A stretch of DNA of 64,000 nucleotides from Halosolutus halophilus (lineage in GTDB: Archaea; Halobacteriota; Halobacteria; Halobacteriales; Natrialbaceae): positions 3,906,001 through 3,970,000 of the forward strand of contig NZ_CP094974.1 of the NCBI RefSeq assembly GCF_022869805.1, in the 5' to 3' direction. This document shows, in pieces, positions 16,305 through 24,681 of the stretch. Made by a program: the position numbers and the translations under genes. Each line of letters opens with the position of its first letter. The stretch's first letter is position 1. The notes under the pieces are model-generated. The model was not told where the DNA came from. It searched no databases and saw nothing but the letters and a program-made list of their open reading frames with translations.

Positions 16305-16724
16305 GTGATCGTTCTCCCGACGGCGATTCGCGACGCGATCGTCGAACGCGCCCGCGAGGGGCGCCCCGACGAGATCTGTGGCGTTCTCGGCGGGGAGTAC
16401 GACCCCGACGGCCGGAGCCGCGTTCGATCGCAGTATCCCGCGGCAAACGTCGCCGATCGACCCCGGACGCGCTACCGGATCGACCCCGAGGAGCAACTCG
16501 CGATCTTCGAGCGCCTCGAGGACCGCGACGAGGAAATCGTCGGCTTCTATCACTCCCACCCCCGCGGCCCGCCGCGTCCGAGCGCGACCGACGAAGCGCG
16601 GGCCACGTGGCCCGATCGATCGTACGTGATCGTCTCGCTGGAGCCGTTCGAAGTCGGCTCGTGGCGCTGGCGGGCGGACGGTATCGACGACCGGTTCGAG
16701 CGAGAACGAGTTCCGATCGAGTAA
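16305..16724 (+). CDS. JAMM/MPN+ metalloprotease (desampylase type)
   Basis: A 139-residue protein starting at GTG 16305, the only in-frame start compatible with the upstream stop at 16300. It carries a complete JAMM zinc site: E23, then H83-S-H85, seven residues, S93 and D96 (GFYHSHPRGPPRPSATD). In Haloferax the related HvJAMM1 removes ubiquitin-like SAMP proteins from targets and frees SAMPs for sulfur transfer; that function is inferred here by family. Bacterial relatives cleave ThiS-like fusions. It is tightly linked to the cobalamin-binding protein gene. Confidence 0.88.
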   Translation: MIVLPTAIRDAIVERAREGRPDEICGVLGGEYDPDGRSRVRSQYPAANVADRPRTRYRIDPEEQLAIFERLEDRDEEIVGFYHSHPRGPPRPSATDEARATWPDRSYVIVSLEPFEVGSWRWRADGIDDRFERERVPIE

Positions 16725-16734
16725 CGGGACGGCC

Positions 16735-17178
16735 TCAGACGTCGTCCGCTTTCTCCTCCAGTTCGGATGCCTTCGCTCGCGCCTCGGCCGCCTGGTCGCG
16801 GAACTCCTCGATCTGCTGGCTCAGCTTCTTCCCGACGCGGTACTTGAAGTCGTCGGGCATCATCCCGTACTCGATGTCGAGCGTGACCATCGTGTCACAG
16901 CCCTCGACGATTTCGGGTGCCCAGCTTCCCTGTGCCAGTTTCGACTCGTCCGTGACGATCGCGTCGCCGTCCTCGACGTCGATGAACGCCGTCACGGTGT
17001 TCCAGATGTCCGGGTTGCTCGTGCTCGCCTCGTCGAACAACCCTTCGAGTCGCGACTCCGGGATCGGTTCGTCGCGAAGTTCCACGACCAGGTCCTCGAG
17101 CGCGTCGGCCAGGTCCTCGTACTCGGCCGCCTCCTCGCGAAGGGCGGCCGCTCGCTCGCTCGAACTGTCCCCCGTCAT
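16735..17178 (-). CDS. conserved haloarchaeal protein with terminal coiled coils
   Basis: A 147-residue acidic protein of unknown function. Helical, heptad-like charged segments occupy about 6-40 and 115-147; between them lies a beta-rich core with hydrophobic strands (TMVTLDIEYGMM). There is no membrane segment and only one Cys, so no metal site. The ATG at 17178 follows a clear break in coding character. It converges with the JAMM gene, with stops 10 bases apart. Confidence 0.65.
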   Translation of the reverse strand: MTGDSSSERAAALREEAAEYEDLADALEDLVVELRDEPIPESRLEGLFDEASTSNPDIWNTVTAFIDVEDGDAIVTDESKLAQGSWAPEIVEGCDTMVTLDIEYGMMPDDFKYRVGKKLSQQIEEFRDQAAEARAKASELEEKADDV

Positions 17179-17300
17179 CGGACGCCCTCCGTCCCGTCGG
17201 TGTCGGCGATCATGTGTGGGACGGTACCCGCTTCGGCACCGTAAACGTACGCTTCCGGTCCGCGGCCCCGTTTCCGACCGGAGGCAATCTCCCGATCGCG

Positions 17301-18749
17301 TCACGACGGTTCCTGCAACGCGTCCGGCACCCAGCCGCGGTTGGGATCGTCCGTCTCGTGCATCCACTCGATCAGTCGCTTCCGCATCGCCGATCGAGCG
17401 TCGGCGTACTCGGGGTGGTCGATCAGGTTCTGGAGTTCGGCGGGATCGCGCTCGAGGTCGTACAGTTCGTCGATATCGGGGCCGTTGTAGACGTACTTGT
17501 ATCGGTCCGTACGGACCATTCGCTGGGTGTAGAGGCCGAACTCCTCGCCGTGGTACTGTGCGAAGGTCGAGTCGGGCCGGCCGTCCGGGTCGTCGCCCCT
17601 GAGCAGCGGAACGAGACTGCGGCTGTGGAACGACTCCGGGATCGAGACGTCGGCCATCTCGAGGATGGTGGGCGCGAGATCGTGCAGGTGGACGGGGTAC
17701 TCGCAGACCGATCCCGGCTCGGTGGCGCCCGGCCAGCGCACCTGCAGCGGGATGCGGTAGGTGTCGTCGTACATCAGCGGCCCCTTGTTGAACTGGCGGT
17801 GGCCGCCGACGAAGTCGCCGTGATCGGACGTGTGGATCACCGCGGTGTCGTCGGTCAGGCCGTGTTCTTCGAGGGCGTCGAGGATCCGCTCTAGCTGGTC
17901 GTCGATCAGCGTCACGAACCCCCAGTACTTCGCGATCACTTCGGCCCAGATGTCCCAGTCGAACCCCCTGACGCCGCGGTAGTCGACGAAGTTCTCGTGG
18001 ACCTGGGGCTTCCCGTCGAACGTCTCCGCGTAGCTCTCCGGCGGCTCGATCGCGTCGGGGTCGTACATCGAGGCGTACGGCTCGGGGATCACGTAGGGGT
18101 GGTGTGGGCCGTAGAAGTCCGCCCGGTGGAAGAAGTGACCGTCCCGACCGTCGGTCGCGTGGGCCTCGATCGCGTCGATCGTCCGCTCGGCGAGGAAGTA
18201 CGCGCGGGTGTCCTCGACGTCGATCGGGGCTTTCGCGGCGACGAAGGTGCCTTCGCCGCCGCCGGTGTAGACCGCCTCCTCGAACTCCACCTCGTCGATC
18301 GGCGTTCCGCGCTCCTCGCGGTACTCGCGAAACGCGTCGTCGATGTCGTCGTGGTGGACGTCGCTTCCCCCGAGGTAGGAGAAGCCGAAATCCTCGGGCG
18401 TCTGATCGTTGCCGACGTGCCACTTGCCCGTGTACGTGAGTTCGTAGCCGCTATCGCTCGTCGCGAGCGCCTCCGAGAAGGTCGGGATCACGGACGGCAG
18501 GTTCGCCCGGATCGCGTCGGCCTCGTGACTGTTGTTGAGCATCCCGTGTCCGTGCGGGAACTGCCCGGTCAGCAGCGACGCGCGAGCGCTCGTACAGATG
18601 CTGATCGGCGTGCACGCGCGCTCGAATCGCATCCCCTCGCTCGCGAGGCGATCCATCGTCGGCGTCTCGACCGGCGGCCCGTCCGGTGCACTGCAATCGT
18701 AGCGCTCCTGATCGGTGAGGACGAGCAGGACGTTCGGCGTGTCGACCAT
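17301..18749 (-). CDS. sulfatase/phosphonate monoester hydrolase family protein
   Basis: A 482-residue alkaline-phosphatase-superfamily hydrolase, likely releasing sulfate from an organic sulfate ester. It begins with a metal-binding strand NVLLVLTDQ (D13). The modification site is C52-T-S-A-R56 followed by ASLLTG; the usual sulfatase motif is C-x-P-x-R, so the Pro is replaced by Ser. GKWHVG near 125 and SDHGDFVGGH near 310 supply other metal and catalytic residues. There is no signal peptide, so it is cytosolic. A leaderless promoter fits the ATG at 18749. No formylglycine-generating enzyme is nearby. Confidence 0.92.
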   Translation of the reverse strand: MVDTPNVLLVLTDQERYDCSAPDGPPVETPTMDRLASEGMRFERACTPISICTSARASLLTGQFPHGHGMLNNSHEADAIRANLPSVIPTFSEALATSDSGYELTYTGKWHVGNDQTPEDFGFSYLGGSDVHHDDIDDAFREYREERGTPIDEVEFEEAVYTGGGEGTFVAAKAPIDVEDTRAYFLAERTIDAIEAHATDGRDGHFFHRADFYGPHHPYVIPEPYASMYDPDAIEPPESYAETFDGKPQVHENFVDYRGVRGFDWDIWAEVIAKYWGFVTLIDDQLERILDALEEHGLTDDTAVIHTSDHGDFVGGHRQFNKGPLMYDDTYRIPLQVRWPGATEPGSVCEYPVHLHDLAPTILEMADVSIPESFHSRSLVPLLRGDDPDGRPDSTFAQYHGEEFGLYTQRMVRTDRYKYVYNGPDIDELYDLERDPAELQNLIDHPEYADARSAMRKRLIEWMHETDDPNRGWVPDALQEPS

Positions 18750-18770
18750 CGGATGCCGTACACTGGCCCG

Positions 18771-18780
18771 ATAGTTAATG
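18771..18780 (-). promoter_or_regulatory. sulfatase TATA box
   Basis: On the minus strand CATTAACTAT lies 22-31 bases before the sulfatase ATG. It supports that start and a leaderless transcript. Confidence 0.45.
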
Positions 18781-18876
18781 CTGGCCCGGCCCGGCCGCTC
18801 CAGGGCTCCGGCGAGAACAAATACGCGCGACATATGAACCGGCGCATTCAGCCCGATCGCCCTCGAAATCACGACC

Positions 18877-19077
18877 GTGCCGATCGCGTACTGTGATGCC
18901 TGTGACTGGCAGCGAGAAGCGAGCGAGGACGAGATCACGGAACTCGGGCGGGCCATGATCGACCACTACGTCGAGACCGGCCACAGCCCGATCGAGCGGC
19001 GTGACGCGGCCGACCGCGTCACGACCGGCGATCGAATCGATCCGGGGTCGGGGACCGTCGATCGGTCCCGCCGGTAG
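18877..19077 (+). CDS. small CxxC protein
   Basis: A 66-residue protein starting at GTG 18877. It opens PIAYCDACDWQ, with a single CxxC pair, and ends its folded part with MIDHYVETGHSP; the histidines could complete a zinc site. The last 20 residues are polar and probably disordered. I believe similar proteins are widespread in haloarchaea but know no function. It is divergent from the sulfatase, 127 bases away. Confidence 0.6.
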   Translation: MPIAYCDACDWQREASEDEITELGRAMIDHYVETGHSPIERRDAADRVTTGDRIDPGSGTVDRSRR

Positions 19078-19243
19078 GGGACGGGAGAATCGATCGGGTT
19101 CGCACCCGAGAGAAACGGTCGGTTGCTATCGAACGGCGAGCGGACGGGATCCGATCGCCGGGCACAGTGGTCGAGTCTCGGACATCCGGGAGAGAGTCAC
19201 TGGTAGCGGTTCGAGTGGTCGGCCGGGCATGGCCCCCGCGCCA

Positions 19244-19777
19244 TCAGCCGAACAGGTAGCGGAGCCACGGCCGCCGTTGCACGAACTCCAGCTGTTCGAG
19301 GTAGGCGTCGACGCCGAGGATGCGGCCCGCGGCGAAGACGCCGACGATCACGAACAACATGAGACCCATCAGGTCCCCGTTGACGTAGCCGTGCGCCCAG
19401 TCGGCGTTGCCCAGGTAGAACAACGTCATCAGGACGCCGCCGAAGAAGGCGGCGAGGCGCACGAGCGCTCCCAGGACGAGTCCCAGTCCGATGAGGAACT
19501 CGCCGAGGGGGATCATCACGTTGGTGAACTCGAGCAGCCAGGGCGTCCCGGCGACGATCTCGAACAGCCACGCGATGGGCGACTCGGCGTTCTGCAGGTA
19601 GCCGGCCGCGTTGAACGGCTCACCCGCGACGAACGCGAACTTCCCCCACCCGCTGGTGAGGAACCAGTACCCGACGATCAGTCGCACGCCGACCATCACG
19701 TAGCCGGCGACCGAGTCGGCGTACTCGAACTCCTGCTGTTTCCCGAGCCACTGTACGGTTGCTTGATTGGTTGCCAT
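19244..19777 (-). CDS. DoxX family membrane protein
   Basis: A 177-residue membrane protein with four helices at about 22-42, 85-110, 112-132 and 138-158. The first helix carries the DoxX pattern RLIVGYWFLTSGWGK. DoxX was first described as a subunit of thiosulfate:quinone oxidoreductase in Acidianus; most haloarchaeal homologues have no tested function. Nothing nearby supports thiosulfate oxidation. It is monocistronic by spacing and converges with the small CxxC gene across 166 bases in which I see nothing else. Confidence 0.88.
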   Translation of the reverse strand: MATNQATVQWLGKQQEFEYADSVAGYVMVGVRLIVGYWFLTSGWGKFAFVAGEPFNAAGYLQNAESPIAWLFEIVAGTPWLLEFTNVMIPLGEFLIGLGLVLGALVRLAAFFGGVLMTLFYLGNADWAHGYVNGDLMGLMLFVIVGVFAAGRILGVDAYLEQLEFVQRRPWLRYLFG

Positions 19778-19917
19778 TGGTCGTCACCTCACAGATGAGA
19801 GTTGGCTCTCTCGGAGGTTAATACCGGCTGTAACTCCCATTCGGCAGGAACGCGATCGATTCCCCCACTCGATGGAGGGTCTTTAATAGCGATGCTTCGC
19901 ACGCAGACGTGAGTCGC

Positions 19918-21216
19918 TCAGGCGACGTCCTCGTAGGTCGGCCGGTCCCGATCGCCGGGGAACTCGTCGACGGGAACCTGGACCTGGTCGCCCGAGTCCA
20001 TGTCCTTGATCGTCACTTCGTCGTTCGCGAGGTCCTGTTCGCCGACGATGACGACCGTCTCGGCGTTGATCGAGTCGGCGTAGTCGAGCTGGCTGCCGAA
20101 CGATCGCCCCGCGATGTCCGTCTCCACGACGTGGCCGCGATCGCGCAGTTCCCGAGTGATCCGGGCGGCCTCCGATCGGGTGTCGCCGACCTGGAGGACG
20201 TAGTACTCGGTCTGGACCTCCTCGTCGGGCCAGACCCCCGCCCGCTGCAGGAGCAGGGACAGCGTCGCGAGTCCCGGCGCGACGCCGACCGCAGGGGTCG
20301 GCTGGCCGCCGAACCCCTCGATGAGGTCGTCGTAGCGGCCGCCCCCGAAGATCGATCGGGAGACCTCGCCCGTGGAGTCGAAACACTCGAAGACGACGCC
20401 GGTGTAGTAGTCCAGCCCGCGGGCCGTTTCGAGGGAGATGGTACAGTGCTCGCGCGCGCCGAAATCCTCGGCGGCCGAGAGGACGTTCTGGAGGTTCTCG
20501 ACGGCGGCGGTGACGCGATCGGTCTCGGCGAACGCCTCGACCGCGTCGAGGTCGCCGCTGGCGATGAGGTCGTCGAACTCGGCGGCCTGGTCGTACGTGA
20601 GGCCGGCCTCGACGAGCAGGTCGTGGTACTCGGCCCGTGAGATCTTTTCCGACTTGTCGACCGCCCGGATCGCCTCGTCGACGTCCACGTCGGCGTCGTA
20701 CGTCTCGAGGACGCCGCCGAGGATGTCCCGGTGAGAGATGCGGAATTCGAAGTGCTCCTCGGTCAGGCCGAGACCGGTCAGGGCGTCGGCCGCCCACGCG
20801 AGGATCTCGGCGTCGGCCTCGGGTTCGCTCGAGCCGAAGATGTCGACGTTCGTCTGGTAGAACTCGCGCTGGCGACCCTGCTGGACCTGCTCGTAGCGCC
20901 AGAAGGGACGCGTCGAGAACCACTTGATCGGCTTCGACAGTTCCTGCTGTTTCGCGACGACCATCCGCGCCACGGTGGGGGTGAGTTCCGGGGTCAGCGT
21001 CACGTGGCGGCCGCCCTGGTCCTCGAACGCGTACAGTTCGTCCACGATCTCGTCGCCGCTCTTGTCGGTCCACATCTCGGCCCGCTCGAGGGCCGGGGTC
21101 CCGATCTCGCGGAAGCCGTACCTCCGCGCGGTCTCCTCCAGGACGTCGATGGTCGCCCGCCGCGCGGCCATCTCGCCGGGATAGAAGTCTCGAAAGCCCT
21201 TGATCCGGTCGTACAT
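19918..21216 (-). CDS. hisS: histidyl-tRNA synthetase
   Basis: A 432-residue class II synthetase that charges tRNA-His. Motif 1 lies in the N-terminal 60 residues; motif 2 is FWRYEQVQQGRQREF near 105-119; the histidine-specific motifs are ARGLDYYTG (about 264-272) and GGGRYDD (about 293-299); the anticodon-binding domain fills the last 100 residues. Length matches archaeal HisS. The start at 21216 gives the normal N-terminus MYDRIKGFRD. Confidence 0.98.
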   Translation of the reverse strand: MYDRIKGFRDFYPGEMAARRATIDVLEETARRYGFREIGTPALERAEMWTDKSGDEIVDELYAFEDQGGRHVTLTPELTPTVARMVVAKQQELSKPIKWFSTRPFWRYEQVQQGRQREFYQTNVDIFGSSEPEADAEILAWAADALTGLGLTEEHFEFRISHRDILGGVLETYDADVDVDEAIRAVDKSEKISRAEYHDLLVEAGLTYDQAAEFDDLIASGDLDAVEAFAETDRVTAAVENLQNVLSAAEDFGAREHCTISLETARGLDYYTGVVFECFDSTGEVSRSIFGGGRYDDLIEGFGGQPTPAVGVAPGLATLSLLLQRAGVWPDEEVQTEYYVLQVGDTRSEAARITRELRDRGHVVETDIAGRSFGSQLDYADSINAETVVIVGEQDLANDEVTIKDMDSGDQVQVPVDEFPGDRDRPTYEDVA

Positions 21217-21489
21217 GACAGGGCGTTCGCCGAGGGCGAACTTCTATCCTTCCTTTGGGCTCGATTCCGCGTCCCGACCGTCCGATTCGCCCTGCCGATC
21301 GGTTCGGTCGATACTCCTGCCACGTGATTCTCGAAATACTCGGGAGGACCGTACGGTAGTCAGGTACTCCTCGAGACTCCTCGAGAGTGGCTTGCCCGGT
21401 TCGCCGACGCGACGATCGTCTTCACCGATCGGCACCCGGTAGCGGGGGTCTCCGTCCGAGATCGACTCACCGTCGGGAGGGACGGCCGA
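21217..21489. other. 273-base gap upstream of hisS
   Basis: No gene is visible. A 10-base direct repeat, ACTCCTCGAG twice in tandem, lies near 21363-21382. The hisS promoter should lie at its left end, but I see only a weak AT-rich box near 21238-21246. Confidence 0.4.
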
Positions 21490-22005
21490 TCAGGACCCGC
21501 CGAACGCGTCGCTGGCCACACGCGTGACCGTCGGGCGCCCGACCAGTTCCAGGTCGGCCGTCGGACTATCCGGCGTCGGATCGATACCCAGCAGATCGTC
21601 GATGACGGCCCCGTCACCCGGAACGACCGTCACAGACGGTTCACCGGACGTGATCTCCATCTCGGTCGACGACTCCTCGGGTGCGGTCCCCGGAACCGTC
21701 GCCGAGTCGCCGGACGAAATCGCGGGCGTACATCGATCGTCGTCGGGTTCTCGATCGTCGGTTCGTCTCCGATCGTCGGCCCCTCCCCGGTCGTCCGATG
21801 CCTCGGTCGGTTCGACCGCCGCGTCCTTCAGGTTTCCGAGCAGGTCTGTGACGCCCGTCTCGTCGGCGTCGTTCCCGACCGGATCGTGTCTCCCGCCGCC
21901 GGCAATTAGCTCCGCCGGCGTGTCGGCACCGGCCGCCTCGAAGATCGCGTCCGGATCGGGGTCGACGTCCGCGAAGACCTCCTGGACTGGCGTGCGTTCG
22001 CTCAT
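21490..22005 (-). CDS. conserved acidic haloarchaeal protein
   Basis: A 171-residue protein of unknown function. The first 45 residues look ordered (VQEVFADVDPDPDAIFEAAGADTPAELI); residues 55-110 are a low-complexity Asp/Arg/Ser/Thr linker; the C-terminus has short beta-like strands ending VGRPTVTRVASDAFGG. There are no membrane helices or metal motifs, though one Cys is present in the linker. I used the ATG at 22005 because the 30 codons above it look untranslated. It is 134 bases downstream of the PP-loop gene's end, and apparently alone. Confidence 0.6.
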   Translation of the reverse strand: MSERTPVQEVFADVDPDPDAIFEAAGADTPAELIAGGGRHDPVGNDADETGVTDLLGNLKDAAVEPTEASDDRGGADDRRRTDDREPDDDRCTPAISSGDSATVPGTAPEESSTEMEITSGEPSVTVVPGDGAVIDDLLGIDPTPDSPTADLELVGRPTVTRVASDAFGGS

Positions 22006-22139
22006 GCGTCCACCTCCCACGACATCGGGTTTCGTTATGGCGCGACTATCGTACGGAACGAACAGTAATGAATTCATTAACGTTCCCGCCGTCACCGGGA
22101 TCTCGCGGCCGGTCGCGAATACCAGTACGGGCCGGTCCG

Positions 22140-22730
22140 TCAGCGAACGTCCGTGACGTACGTCTGCTCGTGCGCCGGGAAGAAGTCGGCTACCTGCTCT
22201 GGCCCGTCCGCCTCGGCGACGAGCGATCGCAACTCGGCCTCGTAGTCGGCCCGGTCGATCTCCTCGCTCGGGCCGACCGTCACCTCGAGACGGGCGTCGA
22301 CCAGCTGGTCGACTGCGGTCCGGCCGAAGCCCGACAGCGGAGCGATGTACTCGATGCCGTGACGATCCTCGAGGCTCTGGGCCTGCGCGCGCGAGACCGT
22401 CGGCACCCGATCGTCCCGCCTGGTTCCGTCGGCGATCGCGTCGAACCCCTGGCCGGCCAGCCGTTCGAGGGCGTGCTGGTGAACCAGCTGGATGCCGTTG
22501 CGGGGGAAGCCGTCCTCGCGGATCCGATCGACGGCCTCGTGGGCGACGTCGGGATCGAGATCGAGCCGTTCGAAGGCGAAGCCGACCGTCTCCGCGGTGT
22601 CCCTGGCGTGACGCCAGTCGTCGGTGACGCCGAAGTGGCCGGTCACCAGCGTGACGTCGTAGAACTCGTCGAGGAGAAGCGCTGCGAGCGTCGAGTCCTT
22701 CCCGCCGCTGTAGAGCAGTCCGAGGTCCAT
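22140..22730 (-). CDS. PP-loop ATP pyrophosphatase superfamily protein
   Basis: A 196-residue protein beginning with the adenylating loop YSGGKDST (about 7-14), as in TtcA, Dph6 and other N-type ATP pyrophosphatases that activate an RNA or small-molecule carbonyl with ATP. DGTRRDDR near 100-107 is a second conserved patch. No Cys pairs for an iron-sulfur cluster or zinc are present, so a sulfur transferase is less likely. The stop of the PDCD5 gene overlaps its start by one base, making an rps19e-PDCD5-PP-loop operon. Confidence 0.82.
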   Translation of the reverse strand: MDLGLLYSGGKDSTLAALLLDEFYDVTLVTGHFGVTDDWRHARDTAETVGFAFERLDLDPDVAHEAVDRIREDGFPRNGIQLVHQHALERLAGQGFDAIADGTRRDDRVPTVSRAQAQSLEDRHGIEYIAPLSGFGRTAVDQLVDARLEVTVGPSEEIDRADYEAELRSLVAEADGPEQVADFFPAHEQTYVTDVR

Positions 22731-23080
22731 TACCGGCGCTTGATATCGAAGCTCTTCGAATCGGGCTTGAGCTCCTGGAGGAGCTGTTTCATCTTCGCGT
22801 CGTCGATCTTGCCCTGGATGCGCCCCGATCGAGCGAGGGTGACGACCTGCCGTTCGACCTGTTCGCCGAACTGCGGCTTGCTCATCTTGACGGTGTTGAG
22901 CCGCTTGCGGGCGTCGTCGGTCAGGTGCTGGCGCAGGAGCGCGTTCTTCTGGGCCTCGGCCTGCTGCTGGGCGGCCTCCTGGGCCTCGCTGTCCTGCTGG
23001 GCCTCGGCCTGTTCCTGGAGCTGCTCCATCTTCTTCTGTCGGAGTTCCTCGAGTTTCTCCTCGTCGGGTGATCCGCTCAT
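22730..23080 (-). CDS. PDCD5 family DNA-binding protein
   Basis: A 116-residue helical protein. A long acidic, Gln-rich N-terminal helix (about 5-50) is followed by the conserved three-helix core with [17 protein letters not shown] and the C-terminal [13 protein letters not shown]. Archaeal PDCD5 proteins bind DNA weakly; their role is not settled. Linkage to rps19e is widely conserved in archaea and is seen here, 108 bases apart on the same strand. Confidence 0.95.
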   Translation of the reverse strand: MSGSPDEEKLEELRQKKMEQLQEQAEAQQDSEAQEAAQQQAEAQKNALLRQHLTDDARKRLNTVKMSKPQFGEQVERQVVTLARSGRIQGKIDDAKMKQLLQELKPDSKSFDIKRR

Positions 23081-23188
23081 AGCTATATCCCAGTTTTGTC
23101 CTGCAGACGGGAAAATGATTACGGACCGCGGAAAGTGAGATCTCTCGACGTGAGCGACGTCGTGAAAACGAAACTACTCGGTGATCGT

Positions 23189-23644
23189 CTACGCGTAGCG
23201 CTCGAGTTCCGGGCGATCGAGTTCTTCGAGGACCTCGCCGGCGGTGTCGTCGAGCAGGCTCTGCCCCTCGGGGGTGACGCGGCGGCCCTCACCCTCCGCG
23301 ATGTCGACGAGGTCTTCGTCTTCGAGCTGCTGGAGGATGGTTCGAATGAGGTTCTTCGAGCCGTCGGCGCGCTTGTCGGGTGCGACGCGGTAGCGGGTCG
23401 AGCCCTTCTTCGAGCCACCGTATTCGGTCGAGAGTCGTTCGACGCCGACGGGTCCGCGATCGGCGACCTTGCGCAGGAGGCTCGCGGCGCGGGTCGCCCA
23501 GAAGTCCTCCTGTTCGGGCGGGAGTTCGCGATCGACGCCGGTCTTTACGAACTCGCTCCAGTCGGGTTCGTCGAGTCGGTCCTCGAGGTCCTCGGCGAGC
23601 GCCTCGATGAGGTCGTCCGCCGGAACGTCGTACATCGTAGCCAT
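23189..23644 (-). CDS. rps19e: 30S ribosomal protein S19e
   Basis: A 151-residue small-subunit protein found only in archaea and eukaryotes. It has the S19e winged-helix core with the motifs DWSEFVKTG (about 29-37), WATRAASLLRKV and YGGSKKGS. I chose the ATG at 23644 giving MATMYDVPADD, the usual N-terminus; the longer frame is noise. It heads the rps19e-PDCD5-PP-loop set and is divergent from thiL with a 109-base gap. Confidence 0.97.
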   Translation of the reverse strand: MATMYDVPADDLIEALAEDLEDRLDEPDWSEFVKTGVDRELPPEQEDFWATRAASLLRKVADRGPVGVERLSTEYGGSKKGSTRYRVAPDKRADGSKNLIRTILQQLEDEDLVDIAEGEGRRVTPEGQSLLDDTAGEVLEELDRPELERYA

Positions 23645-23753
23645 TGGCGTGTGATTCCCGTCGGCGGCATTTAAGGCCATCGTATTCTGCGAGCGTGGTC
23701 GCCGTTCTCGACGGGTCCGGGTCGTTTTTCGCCCTGGACGCGAAACGGTCGGT

Positions 23754-24623
23754 ATGGACGAACGTGCCGCCCTGGCACTACTGGCGGACGAACTCGATCC
23801 CGTCGGCGACGACGCGGCGATCGTCGACGGGCTGGTCGTGACGACGGACATGCTCCACGAGCGGACGGACTTTCCGGACGGAACGACCAGGTATACGGCC
23901 GGCTGGCGGTCCGTCGGGGCGTCGCTGTCGGACGTCGCGGCGATGGGTGCCGAGGCGATCGCTGCGGTCGCCGCCTACGCCGCGCCGGAATTCGATCCCG
24001 AGGAGCTGCTCGCGTTCGTTCGCGGCGCGAGCGACGTCTGCGAGGGCGTCGGCGCCGAGTACGTCGGCGGCGACCTGGACGGCCACGACGAGTTCACCGT
24101 CTCGACGACTGCCATCGGACGAACGGCCGACCCGGTCCGTCGAAGCGGAGCCCGGCCCGACGACGTCGTCTGCGTCACCGGGACGCTGGGCAGAACTGCG
24201 GCGGCGCTCGCCTTCTTCGATCGGGGGGATCACGACCGCGGGAACGACCTGTTCCGGTTCGAGCCGCGGGTCGCTACCGGCCGGGCGCTCGCCCCCCACG
24301 CGACGGCCATGATGGACTCGAGCGACGGCCTCGCCCGATCGCTCCACCAGCTCGCGGACGCGAGCGACTGCGGGTTCGCCATCGAGTCGGACCCGATCCC
24401 GATCGACGATGCCGTTGCCGAAACGACTGCCGGCGAGGACGAGGCACTCGAACGGGCGACGACGTTCGGCGAGGACTTCGAACTCGTCTGTACGATCCCC
24501 GAGACCGAGGTCGAGACGGTTCGTGCGGCGACGACCGTCCCGGTAACGCCGATCGGCTCCGTCGTCGCGGACGGGGTCACGCTGGACGGGGAGCCGCTGG
24601 CCGATCGCGGGTACACGCACTGA
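23754..24623 (+). CDS. thiL: thiamine-monophosphate kinase
   Basis: A 289-residue PurM-fold kinase that phosphorylates thiamine monophosphate to the active cofactor. Markers: GDDAAI near 18-23 and TTDMLHE near 30, both metal/ATP sites; SDVAAMGA at about 59-66; GGDL near 105; DSSDGLARSL near 189-198. It is slightly short compared with bacterial ThiL but complete. No other thi genes are adjacent. Confidence 0.95.
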   Translation: MDERAALALLADELDPVGDDAAIVDGLVVTTDMLHERTDFPDGTTRYTAGWRSVGASLSDVAAMGAEAIAAVAAYAAPEFDPEELLAFVRGASDVCEGVGAEYVGGDLDGHDEFTVSTTAIGRTADPVRRSGARPDDVVCVTGTLGRTAAALAFFDRGDHDRGNDLFRFEPRVATGRALAPHATAMMDSSDGLARSLHQLADASDCGFAIESDPIPIDDAVAETTAGEDEALERATTFGEDFELVCTIPETEVETVRAATTVPVTPIGSVVADGVTLDGEPLADRGYTH

Positions 24624-24681
24624 GATATCTCACCGTCGATTTGGACGACCGGGACCGAGACCATCGGCAGCCAGCGACCGA

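Noticed and set aside
17179-17214. 12-codon ORF overlapping the start of the 147-residue protein gene
   Set aside because: An upstream ORF with ATGA overlap would be notable, but it is too short and has no promoter or conservation evidence.
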